Positions 10,161-19,292 of a stretch of 53,211 nt of DNA are shown in pieces. Both the position numbers and the translations under genes were made by a program. Each line of letters starts with the position of its first letter. Positions within the stretch are counted from its first letter, which is position 1. Origin of the DNA: Clostridia bacterium (lineage in GTDB: Bacteria; Bacillota; Clostridia; Christensenellales; Borkfalkiaceae); contig JAIDCJ010000018.1 in assembly GCA_029055875.1 (NCBI GenBank), positions 1-53,211 on the forward strand. Direction: 5' to 3'. Under the pieces are notes generated by a model. The model made no database searches. It was not told the origin of the DNA and was given only the letters and a program-made list of their open reading frames with translations.

Positions 10161-11597
10161 ATGTCAGACAAAGTATTATATGAAAACCCCCTAAATACAC
10201 GCTATGCAAGCCGTGAAATGCAGGAAAACTTCGGAGATGAGAAGCGATTCCGTCTTTGGAGAAAGCTTTGGATTGCACTTGCGGAATCTGAAATGGAGCT
10301 TGGTCTTCCCATTACCCAGGCGCAGGTTGACGAGTTAAAGGCGCATGCGGAAGACATTGATTATGCAAAAGCGGAGGAGTATGAGCGGCAGGTTCGGCAC
10401 GACGTTATGGCACATGTCCAAGCGTACGGCGAGGCTGCACCTTCGGCAAAGGGGATTATTCATTTGGGTGCGACGAGCTGTTTTGTGGATTGCAACTCCG
10501 AGTTGATGATCATGAGAGACGGGCTGGATATTATTTTGAAAAGGCTCGTTAACGTGATGGATAAGCTCAAAAATTTTGCGCTGAAATACAAGGATCAACC
10601 CACACTCGGTTTTACGCATTTACAGCCCGCACAGCTCACGACCGTCGGAAAACGTGCCGCGCTTTGGTTGCAGGATCTGATGCTCGATTATGAGAATTTG
10701 CAAAATCTCTATGCGTGTTTCCGTTTGCGCGGCGTGAAGGGTACGACAGGTACGCAGGCAAGTTTTTTGGAGCTCTTTAATGGTGATGAAAAGAAAATAA
10801 AAGAGCTGGAAAAGCGCGTTATGAAAAAGCTCGGCTATTCGCGCGTATTTGGCGTAACGGGGCAGACGTATCCGAGAAAATTTGATTATAACATACTTTG
10901 TGTGCTTTCGCAGATCGCGCAGAGCGCATATAAGTTCTCAAATGATATTCGTCTATTGCAGAGCATGAAAGAAGTGGAGGAGCCTTTTGAAGAAGCTCAA
11001 ATTGGTTCCTCCGCTATGGCATATAAGCGCAATCCCATGCGCTCGGAGCGTATAAGCTCGCTTGCCAGATATATGCTTTCACTTCCCGTGAACGCTGCGT
11101 TTACGGCATCTACGCAGTGGTTCGAGCGCACGTTAGATGATTCGGCAAACCGCCGCATCGTCAATGCGCAGGCTTTTTTAACAGTAGATGCCATTCTCAA
11201 TATTTACATGAACGTAGCAGAAAATCTAGTCGTATACGATAAAGTTATTGCAAAGCATATTGCGCAGGAGTTGCCTTTTATGGCGACCGAAAACATTATG
11301 ATGGAATGCGTGAAGGCGGGCGGTGACAGACAGGAACTGCACGAAAGAATCCGTGTGCTTTCCATGCAAGCAGGCAAAAGGGTGAAGCGGGAAGGGGGAG
11401 AGAACAACCTGATAGAACTCATTAAAAACGACAAACTCTTTGCTTCTGTACATGATAAACTGGATGATATTTTGGACGCAAAGAAGTTTATAGGGCGTGC
11501 TCCGCAACAAACGCAGGAATTTATTGAGAATGAAATTCAGCCTATACTTGACCGTCACGTTGCCTTGCTGGGCGAAAAGGGTGACGTAAGAGTTTAA
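10161..11597 (+). CDS. purB: Adenylosuccinate lyase
   Basis: The product is 478 residues. The fumarase/aspartase-superfamily signature 'GSSAMAYKRNPMRSE' lies around residue 290, with 'HLGATSCFVDCNSE' and 'GFTHLQPAQLTTVGKRA' carrying catalytic His regions. It cleaves SAICAR to AICAR and adenylosuccinate to AMP, both releasing fumarate, in purine synthesis. An AAGGAAG ribosome binding site sits in the 9-base gap after the cyclophilin gene. Length and motifs fit the long PurB form (~475 residues). It is the last gene of the operon. Confidence 0.97.
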   Translation: MSDKVLYENPLNTRYASREMQENFGDEKRFRLWRKLWIALAESEMELGLPITQAQVDELKAHAEDIDYAKAEEYERQVRHDVMAHVQAYGEAAPSAKGIIHLGATSCFVDCNSELMIMRDGLDIILKRLVNVMDKLKNFALKYKDQPTLGFTHLQPAQLTTVGKRAALWLQDLMLDYENLQNLYACFRLRGVKGTTGTQASFLELFNGDEKKIKELEKRVMKKLGYSRVFGVTGQTYPRKFDYNILCVLSQIAQSAYKFSNDIRLLQSMKEVEEPFEEAQIGSSAMAYKRNPMRSERISSLARYMLSLPVNAAFTASTQWFERTLDDSANRRIVNAQAFLTVDAILNIYMNVAENLVVYDKVIAKHIAQELPFMATENIMMECVKAGGDRQELHERIRVLSMQAGKRVKREGGENNLIELIKNDKLFASVHDKLDDILDAKKFIGRAPQQTQEFIENEIQPILDRHVALLGEKGDVRV

Positions 11598-11639
11598 TAT
11601 AAAAAATGATTTTTTTCAATATATTATAGCAAATTGAGG

Positions 11640-11668
11640 TGCAAAACTGCCATTTTCGCAGATTTGCA
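11640..11668 (+). other. Imperfect hairpin after purB
   Basis: TGCAAA-a-CTGC (11640-11650) pairs with GCAG-a-TTTGCA (11658-11668), an 11-bp helix with one A.A mismatch and a 7-base loop. With the palindrome and terminator just downstream and a TATTAT -10-like box at ~11622, it may be part of a small RNA of roughly 90-100 bases. It may instead be a purB 3' UTR element. Confidence 0.4.
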
Positions 11669-11671
11669 GAG

Positions 11672-11690
11672 TATTATGTCACACATAATA
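11672..11690. promoter_or_regulatory. Palindromic operator-like site, matching the PadR-gene site
   Basis: TATTATGT-CAC-ACATAATA is a perfect 8-bp inverted repeat. Its inner 17 bp match the palindrome at 49600-49616 at 16 of 17 positions. The ATGT/ACAT cores suit PadR-family operators. The site is ~240 bases from the downstream surface-protein start and lies before a terminator, so its exact target is uncertain. Confidence 0.6.
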
Positions 11691-11692
11691 TT

Positions 11693-11725
11693 AAAATCCG
11701 TGGCTTTTGCTTGCGGATTTTTTTG
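11693..11725 (+). terminator. Terminator of the purB operon
   Basis: AAATCCG (11694-11700) pairs with CGGATTT (11714-11720), and the stem is followed by further T residues. Confidence 0.85.
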
Positions 11726-11840
11726 TTTTTAATACGTTTGCTTTTATTCTGTGAGTATGTCCGCAATTCTTTTGTTATGCGTGCGTACGCGTATACATTA
11801 TTATTTCCATAATTTTTTTACAAAATTTATGTGTAATCAA

Positions 11841-11869
11841 TTGACATTATGTCATATTCGTGTTACACT
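11841..11869 (+). promoter_or_regulatory. Promoter of the 2179-residue surface protein
   Basis: TTGACA (11841-11846), 17-bp spacer, TACACT (11864-11869). The sequence ATTATGTCA inside the spacer repeats one half of the PadR-like palindrome. Confidence 0.75.
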
Positions 11870-11870
11870 A

Positions 11871-11906
11871 CTGTCATATACTTTTATGACAGGCTATTGT
11901 CCTGTC
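11871..11906 (+). promoter_or_regulatory. Two competing hairpins in the leader
   Basis: CTGTCATA (11871-11878) is complementary to TATGACAG (11885-11892). GACAGG (11888-11893) is also complementary to CCTGTC (11901-11906). The two stems share the middle segment, so only one can form at a time in RNA. As DNA, the first repeat could be an operator overlapping the transcription start. The ribosome binding site that follows is weak (AAAGG, TAGG). Confidence 0.45.
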
Positions 11907-11927
11907 AAAAAGGTTTAGGTTATTCTT

Positions 11928-14900
11928 ATGAAAAAGAAGTTGAAAATGAGGTCCGATTCGGGCTTACATGAAATTAAAAATAAAAAACGCGTACGGGCCG
12001 TAAAGGATAAGAAACGGCACGTAGCGTTAAAACGTGTAAAGGCGCACCGTAAGGCGAAGGCGGTTGCTTCGCTTTTGCTTGTCGGTGTCGTTGGCGTTTC
12101 GTTCGCTTTCATGGGCGGCAACCCCAGCCTGAATATCGTTTCCAGAGATTTTCTTACCGTTTGCTCGGAAGTTCCGAACGACGGTTCCACTCCGTTAGAT
12201 TACTCTGCGCTTGAGAACGTTGCTTACATGAACTATCGTTTGAAAACGCAGCCGAGCTGGTATTCCTATTCGCATACCGACGTGTTTGCGGCCGATAATC
12301 AAAACGTAAATACATACAAGCAGTTTTCCAACGGCATTTTAATTCAAACGGATACTTCCACGGATGACATGGGCTTTGTGCAGGTGGCACAGCAATTTTG
12401 TTGGGATATTACTGATGCGAAAGGTCCTATTACCGATTTTACTGACGGCATCGTGATGTGGCGTACGACGTCGAAGCATCAAGAAACCTGGTCGCTTGGA
12501 ATCGATATTCCCTGGGATACTTGGAACGAGCGTGATTATTCGTTCAACCGTAGATCCATCGAGCATTTCACTTACGGATGCGCGGAAGACGGGCAAGAGG
12601 AGCCCCACAAACAGGAGGAAATTAACGGACTTCCCGGAACGGCGTTCTCCGTTTACGTTATCAACGACCAGACGTTGCTTTCGGCAGACGATGTTATAGA
12701 CAACGGCGACGGTACGTATTCGCAGACCTTACAGCTCCGTGTTACTTCTACGAGCGATGAGGGGGATGATTCCGCTGTATGCCATTATAGGAACCAAATG
12801 GTGTTCAAGGGCGGCCTCGACGGCTTGCCCTCGTTTAGCTTTGTTTCGGTCACTTATACGTTTGATTCTACGTGGCGGATTCGCAGCAGTTACATTGAAG
12901 AAAAGTACAATGCGCAAAAGTTTATTTCCGTGTCCTGTTCTACCCAAAACGTTACAGAGTATACCTATCCCGACGATCCCGACGCATATCCGGGTTTGTT
13001 TACCAATCCTGCCTATGAAAACTACTTTATAAATCAGTACGACAAGAAGGAAGTTCCCAAGGAAATTACACCGATGGATTGCCTCGGCGAGGCGTTCGGT
13101 CCCATTATCACCGAGCCGACCTCGTTAAAGCTCGCGCTTGATATTGACGGCTATCAGCTCGACGGGATTATACGCCTTGATTTATCCTCAATGGATATTT
13201 CGGCGTTGGATCTTTCAAAAATTGACGTTCGGGCCAATTTCCAAAAGGACGTAATTCGTTTGTATTACATAGACAACGAGGCATATCTCTCTTACGGCGG
13301 GTTTAAGATTAAACTCAACGTGGGAGATTTATTGGCGCTTTTCGGCGGAAATGCAATTGACACGATTTCTGATTCAGCAGAGGGCGAGGGAGGGTTCTCT
13401 CTCGATGCGATTGTGGGCGAGTTGGTCGGTGAGGACACTGAATTAGAGTATTATAACGATGGAAAGAATGCAAAGTTTTCTTCGTCGTTGGATTTATCTT
13501 CCCTTGTGAGCGGGCTTCGGATTTCGGATTTGGATTTTTATTTCAATATTGCGGAAGACAAATCGGTTTCACTTGATTATTTGGATGCAACAATTGAATT
13601 CGGTGACATTAAAATCGGCGCTAACCTGTCTTTCACAAATCAAATGTTGCCCGCGCTCGACGAGGACGAGAAAGAAGAGTTTATCGAATTCTCGCCTTAT
13701 ATCGAGAGCATTGTAAATCTTGTAAACGAGGATGTCCTTTGCGTAAACGTTTCCTATGCGAACGCCGGATTTGGCGTAAACGGAACGTTAGAATTTTCCT
13801 ATCGGAACGAATTTGCGCTTGCAGGCGACTTGCTCGTTGCTTACAACGAGGCGGTAAAGAAGGTTTCCATTGCCTATTTAGAGGATACCGTCTATTTGAA
13901 TATTGACGGAATTCGCGTAAAAGCGACTACCCAACAACTGCAAGAGTTTATTGGAAGCTTCCTTGATTTGAATGAAGCGGATGGTTTCTTAAGCGGGATT
14001 ACGGATGGACTTGAGTTTAATCTTGCGGACATTCTTGAAAAGCTGCTTTCTAAGGATTTCCGTGCGATTGTCATTTCGGAAGAAAATGGGCAGTTGAACG
14101 TTGTTGTTAGGGCAACACAGATATTAGAGATATTCGGAATCGTCGTTGACGGTCTTGACGACGTTTCGCTTACAGTCGGGCAGGAGGGTAGCATTTCGCT
14201 TGAAGCACTTGGTGCGACGGTCGGCGTTTCCAAGGGGAGCGAAGTCATTTTCGATACGGAAGGGTATGCGGATATTCTTCCCTACGTAAACGACTTACTT
14301 GATATGTTTGCAGGCGAGGCAATCGATATTACGCTGAATTACAGCACCGATAGTCTGTCGGTAAGCGGAACGGTTTCCGTGTCGCTCGGTGAAGAACTGA
14401 AAGTTAAAGGTGATTTGACGGTTGTCTACGTGGACACGGAAATTCCCGTCAGCATCTATTTTGCGGATGGCGAGTTGTATCTCAATGCATATGGTTTGAA
14501 AGTGAAAGCAGATACGAAAAAGCTGTTTGGGCTGCTTTCGGAGATAGAGCTTGGCGCGAACGATTCGCTTGTTGCCACCATTCTTGAATTGGTTCAAGCC
14601 GAAACGCTCGATATCAATGCCGCGGTGGAAAAACTTGCGGCGCATGTATTTGCTTATTCGTTCGGTGATTTGATTGCCGTTTCCGAATCGAACGATGCTT
14701 TGAACGTTGTACTTGACGGAACGAATCTTTTGAAGCTTCTCCTCGGTACGGAAATGGAGATTGGAGAAATTTCTCTCAACGTAAATAGCGGTGTACTCGG
14801 TGTAAGCGCATTCGGTGCAGAGATTCTTACCGTTACGAGCGGTGAAGCGTTCTCGGCAGCAGAAGATTTGGAAGACTATAAAGATATTACGGAAATTGCT

Positions 14901-17900
14901 TTGTTGATTCCCGATATTCTGAAACAAGGTACGCTTTCACTTGGCGGTGAAATAGAACTCAACGTTGGCGATTTCACGCTTTCGCTTGCAATTGTAAAGG
15001 GTGCAATCAGCTGGAAGAACGGATTCGAGCTTTATCTCGATACCTATTTCGGTGTGAACGGCATTCAGCAGGAAATCATTCTTAAAGTAACTGCAAGCTC
15101 CCTGCAAATCGTTTACGGTGACGTATTCCTTGACGTTGCGTTCGACGAGCTTGATCAGCTCGACGAGGCGTTTGTAGAACTTTACGATACGATTGATGCG
15201 GCATTGGACGATATGATCGTGCAAGGCAGTCCTTTGCCTGAAATTGAAAAATTTGCCGATTTACTTACGGTACTTGAAGGTATGCTGAAAGCGAAGGAAG
15301 CTTTGCTCAGCGAAGGCTTGTTGAGCGGCTTCAATATTGGCGATATCATGAAAGAAATTATTATTTCTTCGTCCGACTCCGAAAACGGTATCTGCAAGAT
15401 ATCGTATCAGGATATCACGGCGGAATTATTCGGCGGTGCGAACGGCGTTGCGCTGAGGCTTGGCTATATTGGTGAGAGCCTTTCCGCGAGTGCCTACTTA
15501 GAGGCAGATTTGTCCGTTACGGATACCACGCTTCCGACCATGCCCGAGGGCGTAATTCCTCTTACGGTGGAATCTTTTGCAAACCTGCTTGATTACGTTG
15601 GTGCGGCAGTCCGTACACTTACTGAAACGGATATCACAGTAGATATTTGGGGTGAAACCAAGAACGTGGAAGCCGATCAAACGGTCACGTCGGTTTCGGG
15701 CAAGGTACTCTATCATAGGAACGTCGGTGAGAAAGCAGTCGTTACAATAGATTTGGAAGGGACGAAGATTACGGTAGCACCCGACTTATATTTGGACGTT
15801 TCTCTTCAAATCGTTTCCGACAACGGCGGCACGAGCACTTATGTTGACGTTTTGATTTTCGATTACTCGGTCGACGGCAAGGGCGACGGCGAGTTGGATT
15901 TCTTCGTATCGCTTTCCAAGCTTGCAAGCGGTTCCGCCGAGTACAAACCTTTGAAGATCTACGCTCCTGCGGGCGAGATCATGACGGTGCTTTCTTCGGG
16001 ATTGATGCTCCTCGGTATCGACGTTGATATTCTCAATAATTATCTCGTTTACGATTGGCTGAATATGCAGACGGTGGAACAGCTTCAGGCGTTTGGTTCC
16101 ATGCTCACGCTCACAATGCAGCTTGACGGCGAAACGCTTCTCCAAGGTTTCCTTGCGGCGTTAAAAGGCGCAGTCGGTGATGCAAATGCAAAAGTATTGA
16201 AAGACGCGTTTGTCAATGCGATTGTGGTTGGGGATGAAGAATTCAAAGTCACCCTCAATCCGGCTTCGGTTTATGATAACGCGAAGCTCGAGAATCTTAC
16301 GTTCAGTCTTCTGAAAGGGGCCGGAGAAAACGGCACCCTGCGCGGGCTTACGTTCTACAACGTATATAGCAACGACTGCAAAGAAGTAACGAACGTTGAA
16401 ATCGGTATCAGCACGGAGAAAATCGAAGAAACTTCTTTGAAGAAGAATATCTCTATCAGCGGAGAATACAGCAATAACTACTACAACGGTTATTACGATT
16501 TATCGGGTATCGGCACTTTGGTGAAAGCGGTTGCAAACACCGCAACACATACGGCAACGGAAGAAGAAATTGCCGCGGGGACAGCGACCGCAGGTCAGCA
16601 GGTTATCAACACAAACTACTATATTACGGGCGTTATTTCGGCAAATCTCTTCGGTAGAGATGCAATATCCATTCAAACTGCACTTTCCATTGATCTCAAT
16701 AAAGACGGCAAGGGCGGCGTGATGATTAGGCTTCGGCTCAATTACAGCGGTTACAGCCTTTTGGGCTACACAATTATCAAAGGAAACAAAAACCAATTAG
16801 ATCTCACGCTCGATTTAACCGATATGATGGTTTATATGGAGCGGAATACGGATGGTACGATAGTGGACCGCGCAATGCCGCTTAGTGTGTTCGGTGGAGA
16901 TTTCCTCGGTCAGCTTGCGTTTATTCTCAATTTCAGCGACGATATTGCGAATGCAATGGCATCGTCTGATTCTTCCACGAATACGGAGTCTGCGGTTCGT
17001 GACTACGGTGAAATGCTCGGCGGCTTCTTAAAGAGTTATTCCTACGACGCAGATAAACACGTTTGGGCTGTAGTGCTCAACGGTGACGGACTTACCGGCG
17101 GCACGATGGGTGATATTAATCTTTCCATCGGCGCAGAGGAAGAAGCCGAAAATAATAACGCTTTGGCTTTGAGCACGATTGGCGCTTCTATGAACCTTCA
17201 GTTGGATTCGCTTGTGAACGGTTTCTTAGGTACCATCTTAAAGGCATTTACGATAACGATTGAGACGGGCAATAATCCCTTGACGATTTTCAATGCAAGC
17301 GAAAAGGGAACTGCGGACTACGACGAGGATACCGTAACGAACCTTGCAGTGGAGTTCCAAGATGTAATCAGTGGAATTTGTGTAAAGACCGAAGACGGAA
17401 TCGAGTGGAATTTGACGGATAGTGAGGGTAAACCTACTTACGTTGAAGGCACCTTTGCAACGGTAACTTACGTCATGCAGGATTTGGACGGAACACAAAC
17501 GGTGTTGGGCTCGCAAAAAGTGCTTTATCGAAACGAGGGTGGTACACTCAAGTTCTATACGCAGTTGAACTATCCCGAACTTCCCGAGAGGGAGGGTTAC
17601 ACGCCTGTATGGAGCTCGTTCAATCTTGACTCTATTACGGCAACGTATCTTCCTGACCTTTACGACGTGCGCTTCATAAGCGCGCAACAGATTGGTGATT
17701 GGGCGTACGACCAGACGACGGGAATGTACTATTACGATACGCAGATGTTCTACGGCGCGACAATCGAGTATATTTACGGCGACGGACGCGAAAGTGTTGT
17801 CTATACCGTTGGAACGGAGAACCACGTGTTTGAAATTCCTGTTGCCGAACATGACAGCTGGACGGCTACTTATCTGTCAAACGAGGAAGCGTCGTTTGTA

Positions 17901-18467
17901 TTAACGCCCGATCATATTACCTATTCGAGCGAAATTGCTTTCAGCTATAACGGAACGGAAAGTGTTAATAGCTTTACCGATAGCTTCAAAACCGATTATA
18001 CGTTGATTACAGATTTAACCGCAGAGGGTTACACTTTCCTCGGTTGGTGGTATGTTGGCGAAGACGGTGTTTGGACGCAAGTGACGAACGTTGACTATCT
18101 CGGCGGGAAAGATTACACGGTTGAGGCGCTTTGGCAGCGTTCAAAATTAAACGTTGATTCGGTTGATTTTAATAAGAGCGGATTTTGGAATTATACGGTT
18201 GATGTCACCGTTCATATTACCGAGTGTGAACTGATTGGGGCATGGGCAAACGATCCTTCGGTTACCAAACGCGTAGAGTATAATTACGTTATCAAAACGG
18301 CTACTGTTGGGCAGACAGTTTCGCCCAATCCGAATCCGACAACAGATAATCATATTTCGGTTGGGGTTTCGTTTAACGTTCCTAACGGCGCAACCGTCAC
18401 GGCGACAGTAACTTATACGTTAAACGGCAGCGTGCTCTATCAGGAATCGGCAACGGGTAGCAATTGA
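11928..18467 (+). CDS. Very large repetitive surface protein with N-terminal membrane anchor
   Basis: The product is 2179 residues. A Lys/Arg-rich cytoplasmic tail of ~45 residues precedes one membrane helix (~46-62), so it is probably anchored by its N-terminus. From ~residue 400 to ~1100 there are degenerate ~180-200-residue repeats alternating 'GDLTVVY', 'VSIYF...ELYLNAYGLKVKA'-like strands and acidic helices; at least three copies can be seen. The region 2030-2080 resembles a Listeria-Bacteroides (InlB) B-repeat ('YTFLGWWYVGEDG'). There are very few Cys and no LPXTG, SLH or catalytic motif. The repeated 'YLN..G.KVKA' pattern loosely recalls lipid-binding envelope lipoproteins, but I do not assign that function. 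Stand-alone gene with its own promoter. Confidence 0.8.
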   Translation: MKKKLKMRSDSGLHEIKNKKRVRAVKDKKRHVALKRVKAHRKAKAVASLLLVGVVGVSFAFMGGNPSLNIVSRDFLTVCSEVPNDGSTPLDYSALENVAYMNYRLKTQPSWYSYSHTDVFAADNQNVNTYKQFSNGILIQTDTSTDDMGFVQVAQQFCWDITDAKGPITDFTDGIVMWRTTSKHQETWSLGIDIPWDTWNERDYSFNRRSIEHFTYGCAEDGQEEPHKQEEINGLPGTAFSVYVINDQTLLSADDVIDNGDGTYSQTLQLRVTSTSDEGDDSAVCHYRNQMVFKGGLDGLPSFSFVSVTYTFDSTWRIRSSYIEEKYNAQKFISVSCSTQNVTEYTYPDDPDAYPGLFTNPAYENYFINQYDKKEVPKEITPMDCLGEAFGPIITEPTSLKLALDIDGYQLDGIIRLDLSSMDISALDLSKIDVRANFQKDVIRLYYIDNEAYLSYGGFKIKLNVGDLLALFGGNAIDTISDSAEGEGGFSLDAIVGELVGEDTELEYYNDGKNAKFSSSLDLSSLVSGLRISDLDFYFNIAEDKSVSLDYLDATIEFGDIKIGANLSFTNQMLPALDEDEKEEFIEFSPYIESIVNLVNEDVLCVNVSYANAGFGVNGTLEFSYRNEFALAGDLLVAYNEAVKKVSIAYLEDTVYLNIDGIRVKATTQQLQEFIGSFLDLNEADGFLSGITDGLEFNLADILEKLLSKDFRAIVISEENGQLNVVVRATQILEIFGIVVDGLDDVSLTVGQEGSISLEALGATVGVSKGSEVIFDTEGYADILPYVNDLLDMFAGEAIDITLNYSTDSLSVSGTVSVSLGEELKVKGDLTVVYVDTEIPVSIYFADGELYLNAYGLKVKADTKKLFGLLSEIELGANDSLVATILELVQAETLDINAAVEKLAAHVFAYSFGDLIAVSESNDALNVVLDGTNLLKLLLGTEMEIGEISLNVNSGVLGVSAFGAEILTVTSGEAFSAAEDLEDYKDITEIALLIPDILKQGTLSLGGEIELNVGDFTLSLAIVKGAISWKNGFELYLDTYFGVNGIQQEIILKVTASSLQIVYGDVFLDVAFDELDQLDEAFVELYDTIDAALDDMIVQGSPLPEIEKFADLLTVLEGMLKAKEALLSEGLLSGFNIGDIMKEIIISSSDSENGICKISYQDITAELFGGANGVALRLGYIGESLSASAYLEADLSVTDTTLPTMPEGVIPLTVESFANLLDYVGAAVRTLTETDITVDIWGETKNVEADQTVTSVSGKVLYHRNVGEKAVVTIDLEGTKITVAPDLYLDVSLQIVSDNGGTSTYVDVLIFDYSVDGKGDGELDFFVSLSKLASGSAEYKPLKIYAPAGEIMTVLSSGLMLLGIDVDILNNYLVYDWLNMQTVEQLQAFGSMLTLTMQLDGETLLQGFLAALKGAVGDANAKVLKDAFVNAIVVGDEEFKVTLNPASVYDNAKLENLTFSLLKGAGENGTLRGLTFYNVYSNDCKEVTNVEIGISTEKIEETSLKKNISISGEYSNNYYNGYYDLSGIGTLVKAVANTATHTATEEEIAAGTATAGQQVINTNYYITGVISANLFGRDAISIQTALSIDLNKDGKGGVMIRLRLNYSGYSLLGYTIIKGNKNQLDLTLDLTDMMVYMERNTDGTIVDRAMPLSVFGGDFLGQLAFILNFSDDIANAMASSDSSTNTESAVRDYGEMLGGFLKSYSYDADKHVWAVVLNGDGLTGGTMGDINLSIGAEEEAENNNALALSTIGASMNLQLDSLVNGFLGTILKAFTITIETGNNPLTIFNASEKGTADYDEDTVTNLAVEFQDVISGICVKTEDGIEWNLTDSEGKPTYVEGTFATVTYVMQDLDGTQTVLGSQKVLYRNEGGTLKFYTQLNYPELPEREGYTPVWSSFNLDSITATYLPDLYDVRFISAQQIGDWAYDQTTGMYYYDTQMFYGATIEYIYGDGRESVVYTVGTENHVFEIPVAEHDSWTATYLSNEEASFVLTPDHITYSSEIAFSYNGTESVNSFTDSFKTDYTLITDLTAEGYTFLGWWYVGEDGVWTQVTNVDYLGGKDYTVEALWQRSKLNVDSVDFNKSGFWNYTVDVTVHITECELIGAWANDPSVTKRVEYNYVIKTATVGQTVSPNPNPTTDNHISVGVSFNVPNGATVTATVTYTLNGSVLYQESATGSN

Positions 18468-18494
18468 TAAAAGCCAAGATATTTTGCAAGATAC

Positions 18495-18526
18495 AAGGTC
18501 GGCAGGTTGTGTTATGCCGACCTTTA
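18495..18526 (+). terminator. Terminator-like hairpin after the surface protein
   Basis: AAGGTCGGCA (18495-18504) is perfectly complementary to TGCCGACCTT (18515-18524) with a 10-base loop. The T tail is short. Confidence 0.7.
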
Positions 18527-18539
18527 TGCTATAATCATT

Positions 18540-18593
18540 TTAACAAAACTTTAACATTTTTTTAGCAATTTATTAATAAGCCCATATTAGAAT
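18540..18593 (+). promoter_or_regulatory. PhoP-like box array and -10 of the two-component operon
   Basis: Four half-sites occur at exact 11-bp steps: TTAACA (18540), TTAACA (18551), TTAGCA (18562), TTAATA (18573). The Gram-positive PhoP box is TTAACA-N5-TTAACA, identical in form. The -10 TAGAAT (18588-18593) puts the last boxes over the -35, as for an activator. The neighbouring response regulator is the natural candidate (autoregulation). Confidence 0.7.
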
Positions 18594-18620
18594 GGGGCAT
18601 ATAAAAGGGGTAAGGCGCTT

Positions 18621-19292
18621 ATGATTAAAATTCTTGTGGTTGAGGACGATAAATCTCTGAATGCTTTGGTTTGTTCGTATTTAAGCGATAACGGATATGT
18701 TCCTAAGGCGTGTTACAACGGAAAGGAAGCTCTTGAAGTGATGGAGAGCGATACCTTTGATTTAATCGTAAGCGACGTAATGATGCCCGAGCTCGACGGA
18801 TTCGGTTTCGCGGCAAAAGTGCGGGAGAGCGATAAGCAGATTCCCATTCTGTTTATGACCGCACTTGACGATAAACCGTCTAAACAGCTTGGCTATAAAA
18901 TAGGAATCGATGATTACGTGGTAAAGCCTTTTGACTGCGAGCTGTTAATGCTCCGCGTCGGCGCGTTGCTTCGTCGAGCAAATATCGAACGCAGCCGTGA
19001 GCTCGTTGCGGGAAATTTGCGTATGAACAAAGACGAGCATACTGCGTACGTAGACGGCGAGGAGCTGAATTTAACGGTACGGGAATTTGATTTACTCTTC
19101 AAATTACTTTCCTTTCCTAAAAGAACGTTTACCCGCTCGCAGTTGATGGACGAGTTCTGGGATTTCGACAGTAGTGCAACTTCCCGTACGGTGGACGTAT
19201 ATATCGTAAAATTACGAGAGAAAACGGCTTCCTGCAACGGTTTTGAGATTGTTACCGTCCACGGACTTGGTTACAAGGCGGTGCTCAAATGA
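18621..19292 (+). CDS. OmpR/PhoB-family response regulator
   Basis: The product is 223 residues. The receiver domain (~1-115) has the acidic pair D9/D10, phosphoacceptor D52 in 'SDVMMPELDG', T80 and K102 ('VVKPFD'). The C-terminal winged helix (~130-222) has 'LNLTVREFDLLFKLLSFPKRTFTRSQLMDEFWDF' and 'RTVDVYIVKLREK', typical of OmpR/PhoB DNA binding to tandem 10-11 bp repeats. Its gene overlaps the kinase gene by 4 bases (ATGA). The 11-bp repeats upstream of this operon and of the acyltransferase gene fit such a regulator. Confidence 0.95.
   Translation: MIKILVVEDDKSLNALVCSYLSDNGYVPKACYNGKEALEVMESDTFDLIVSDVMMPELDGFGFAAKVRESDKQIPILFMTALDDKPSKQLGYKIGIDDYVVKPFDCELLMLRVGALLRRANIERSRELVAGNLRMNKDEHTAYVDGEELNLTVREFDLLFKLLSFPKRTFTRSQLMDEFWDFDSSATSRTVDVYIVKLREKTASCNGFEIVTVHGLGYKAVLK

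Larger units (their letters stand above)
11598..11927 (+). other. 330-base intergenic regulatory region
   Basis: No gene is seen. In order it holds: a hairpin (11640-11668), a 17-bp palindrome shared with the PadR-type gene promoter (11673-11689), a terminator (11693-11725), a T/A-rich stretch with no clear signal (11726-11840), a sigma-A promoter (11841-11869) and two mutually exclusive hairpins in the leader of the next gene (11871-11906). Confidence 0.7.

Noticed and set aside
12154-17852. Many minus-strand ORFs of 60-210 codons across the 2179-residue gene
   Set aside because: None has a ribosome binding site, promoter or domain, and all lie within one intact coding frame.
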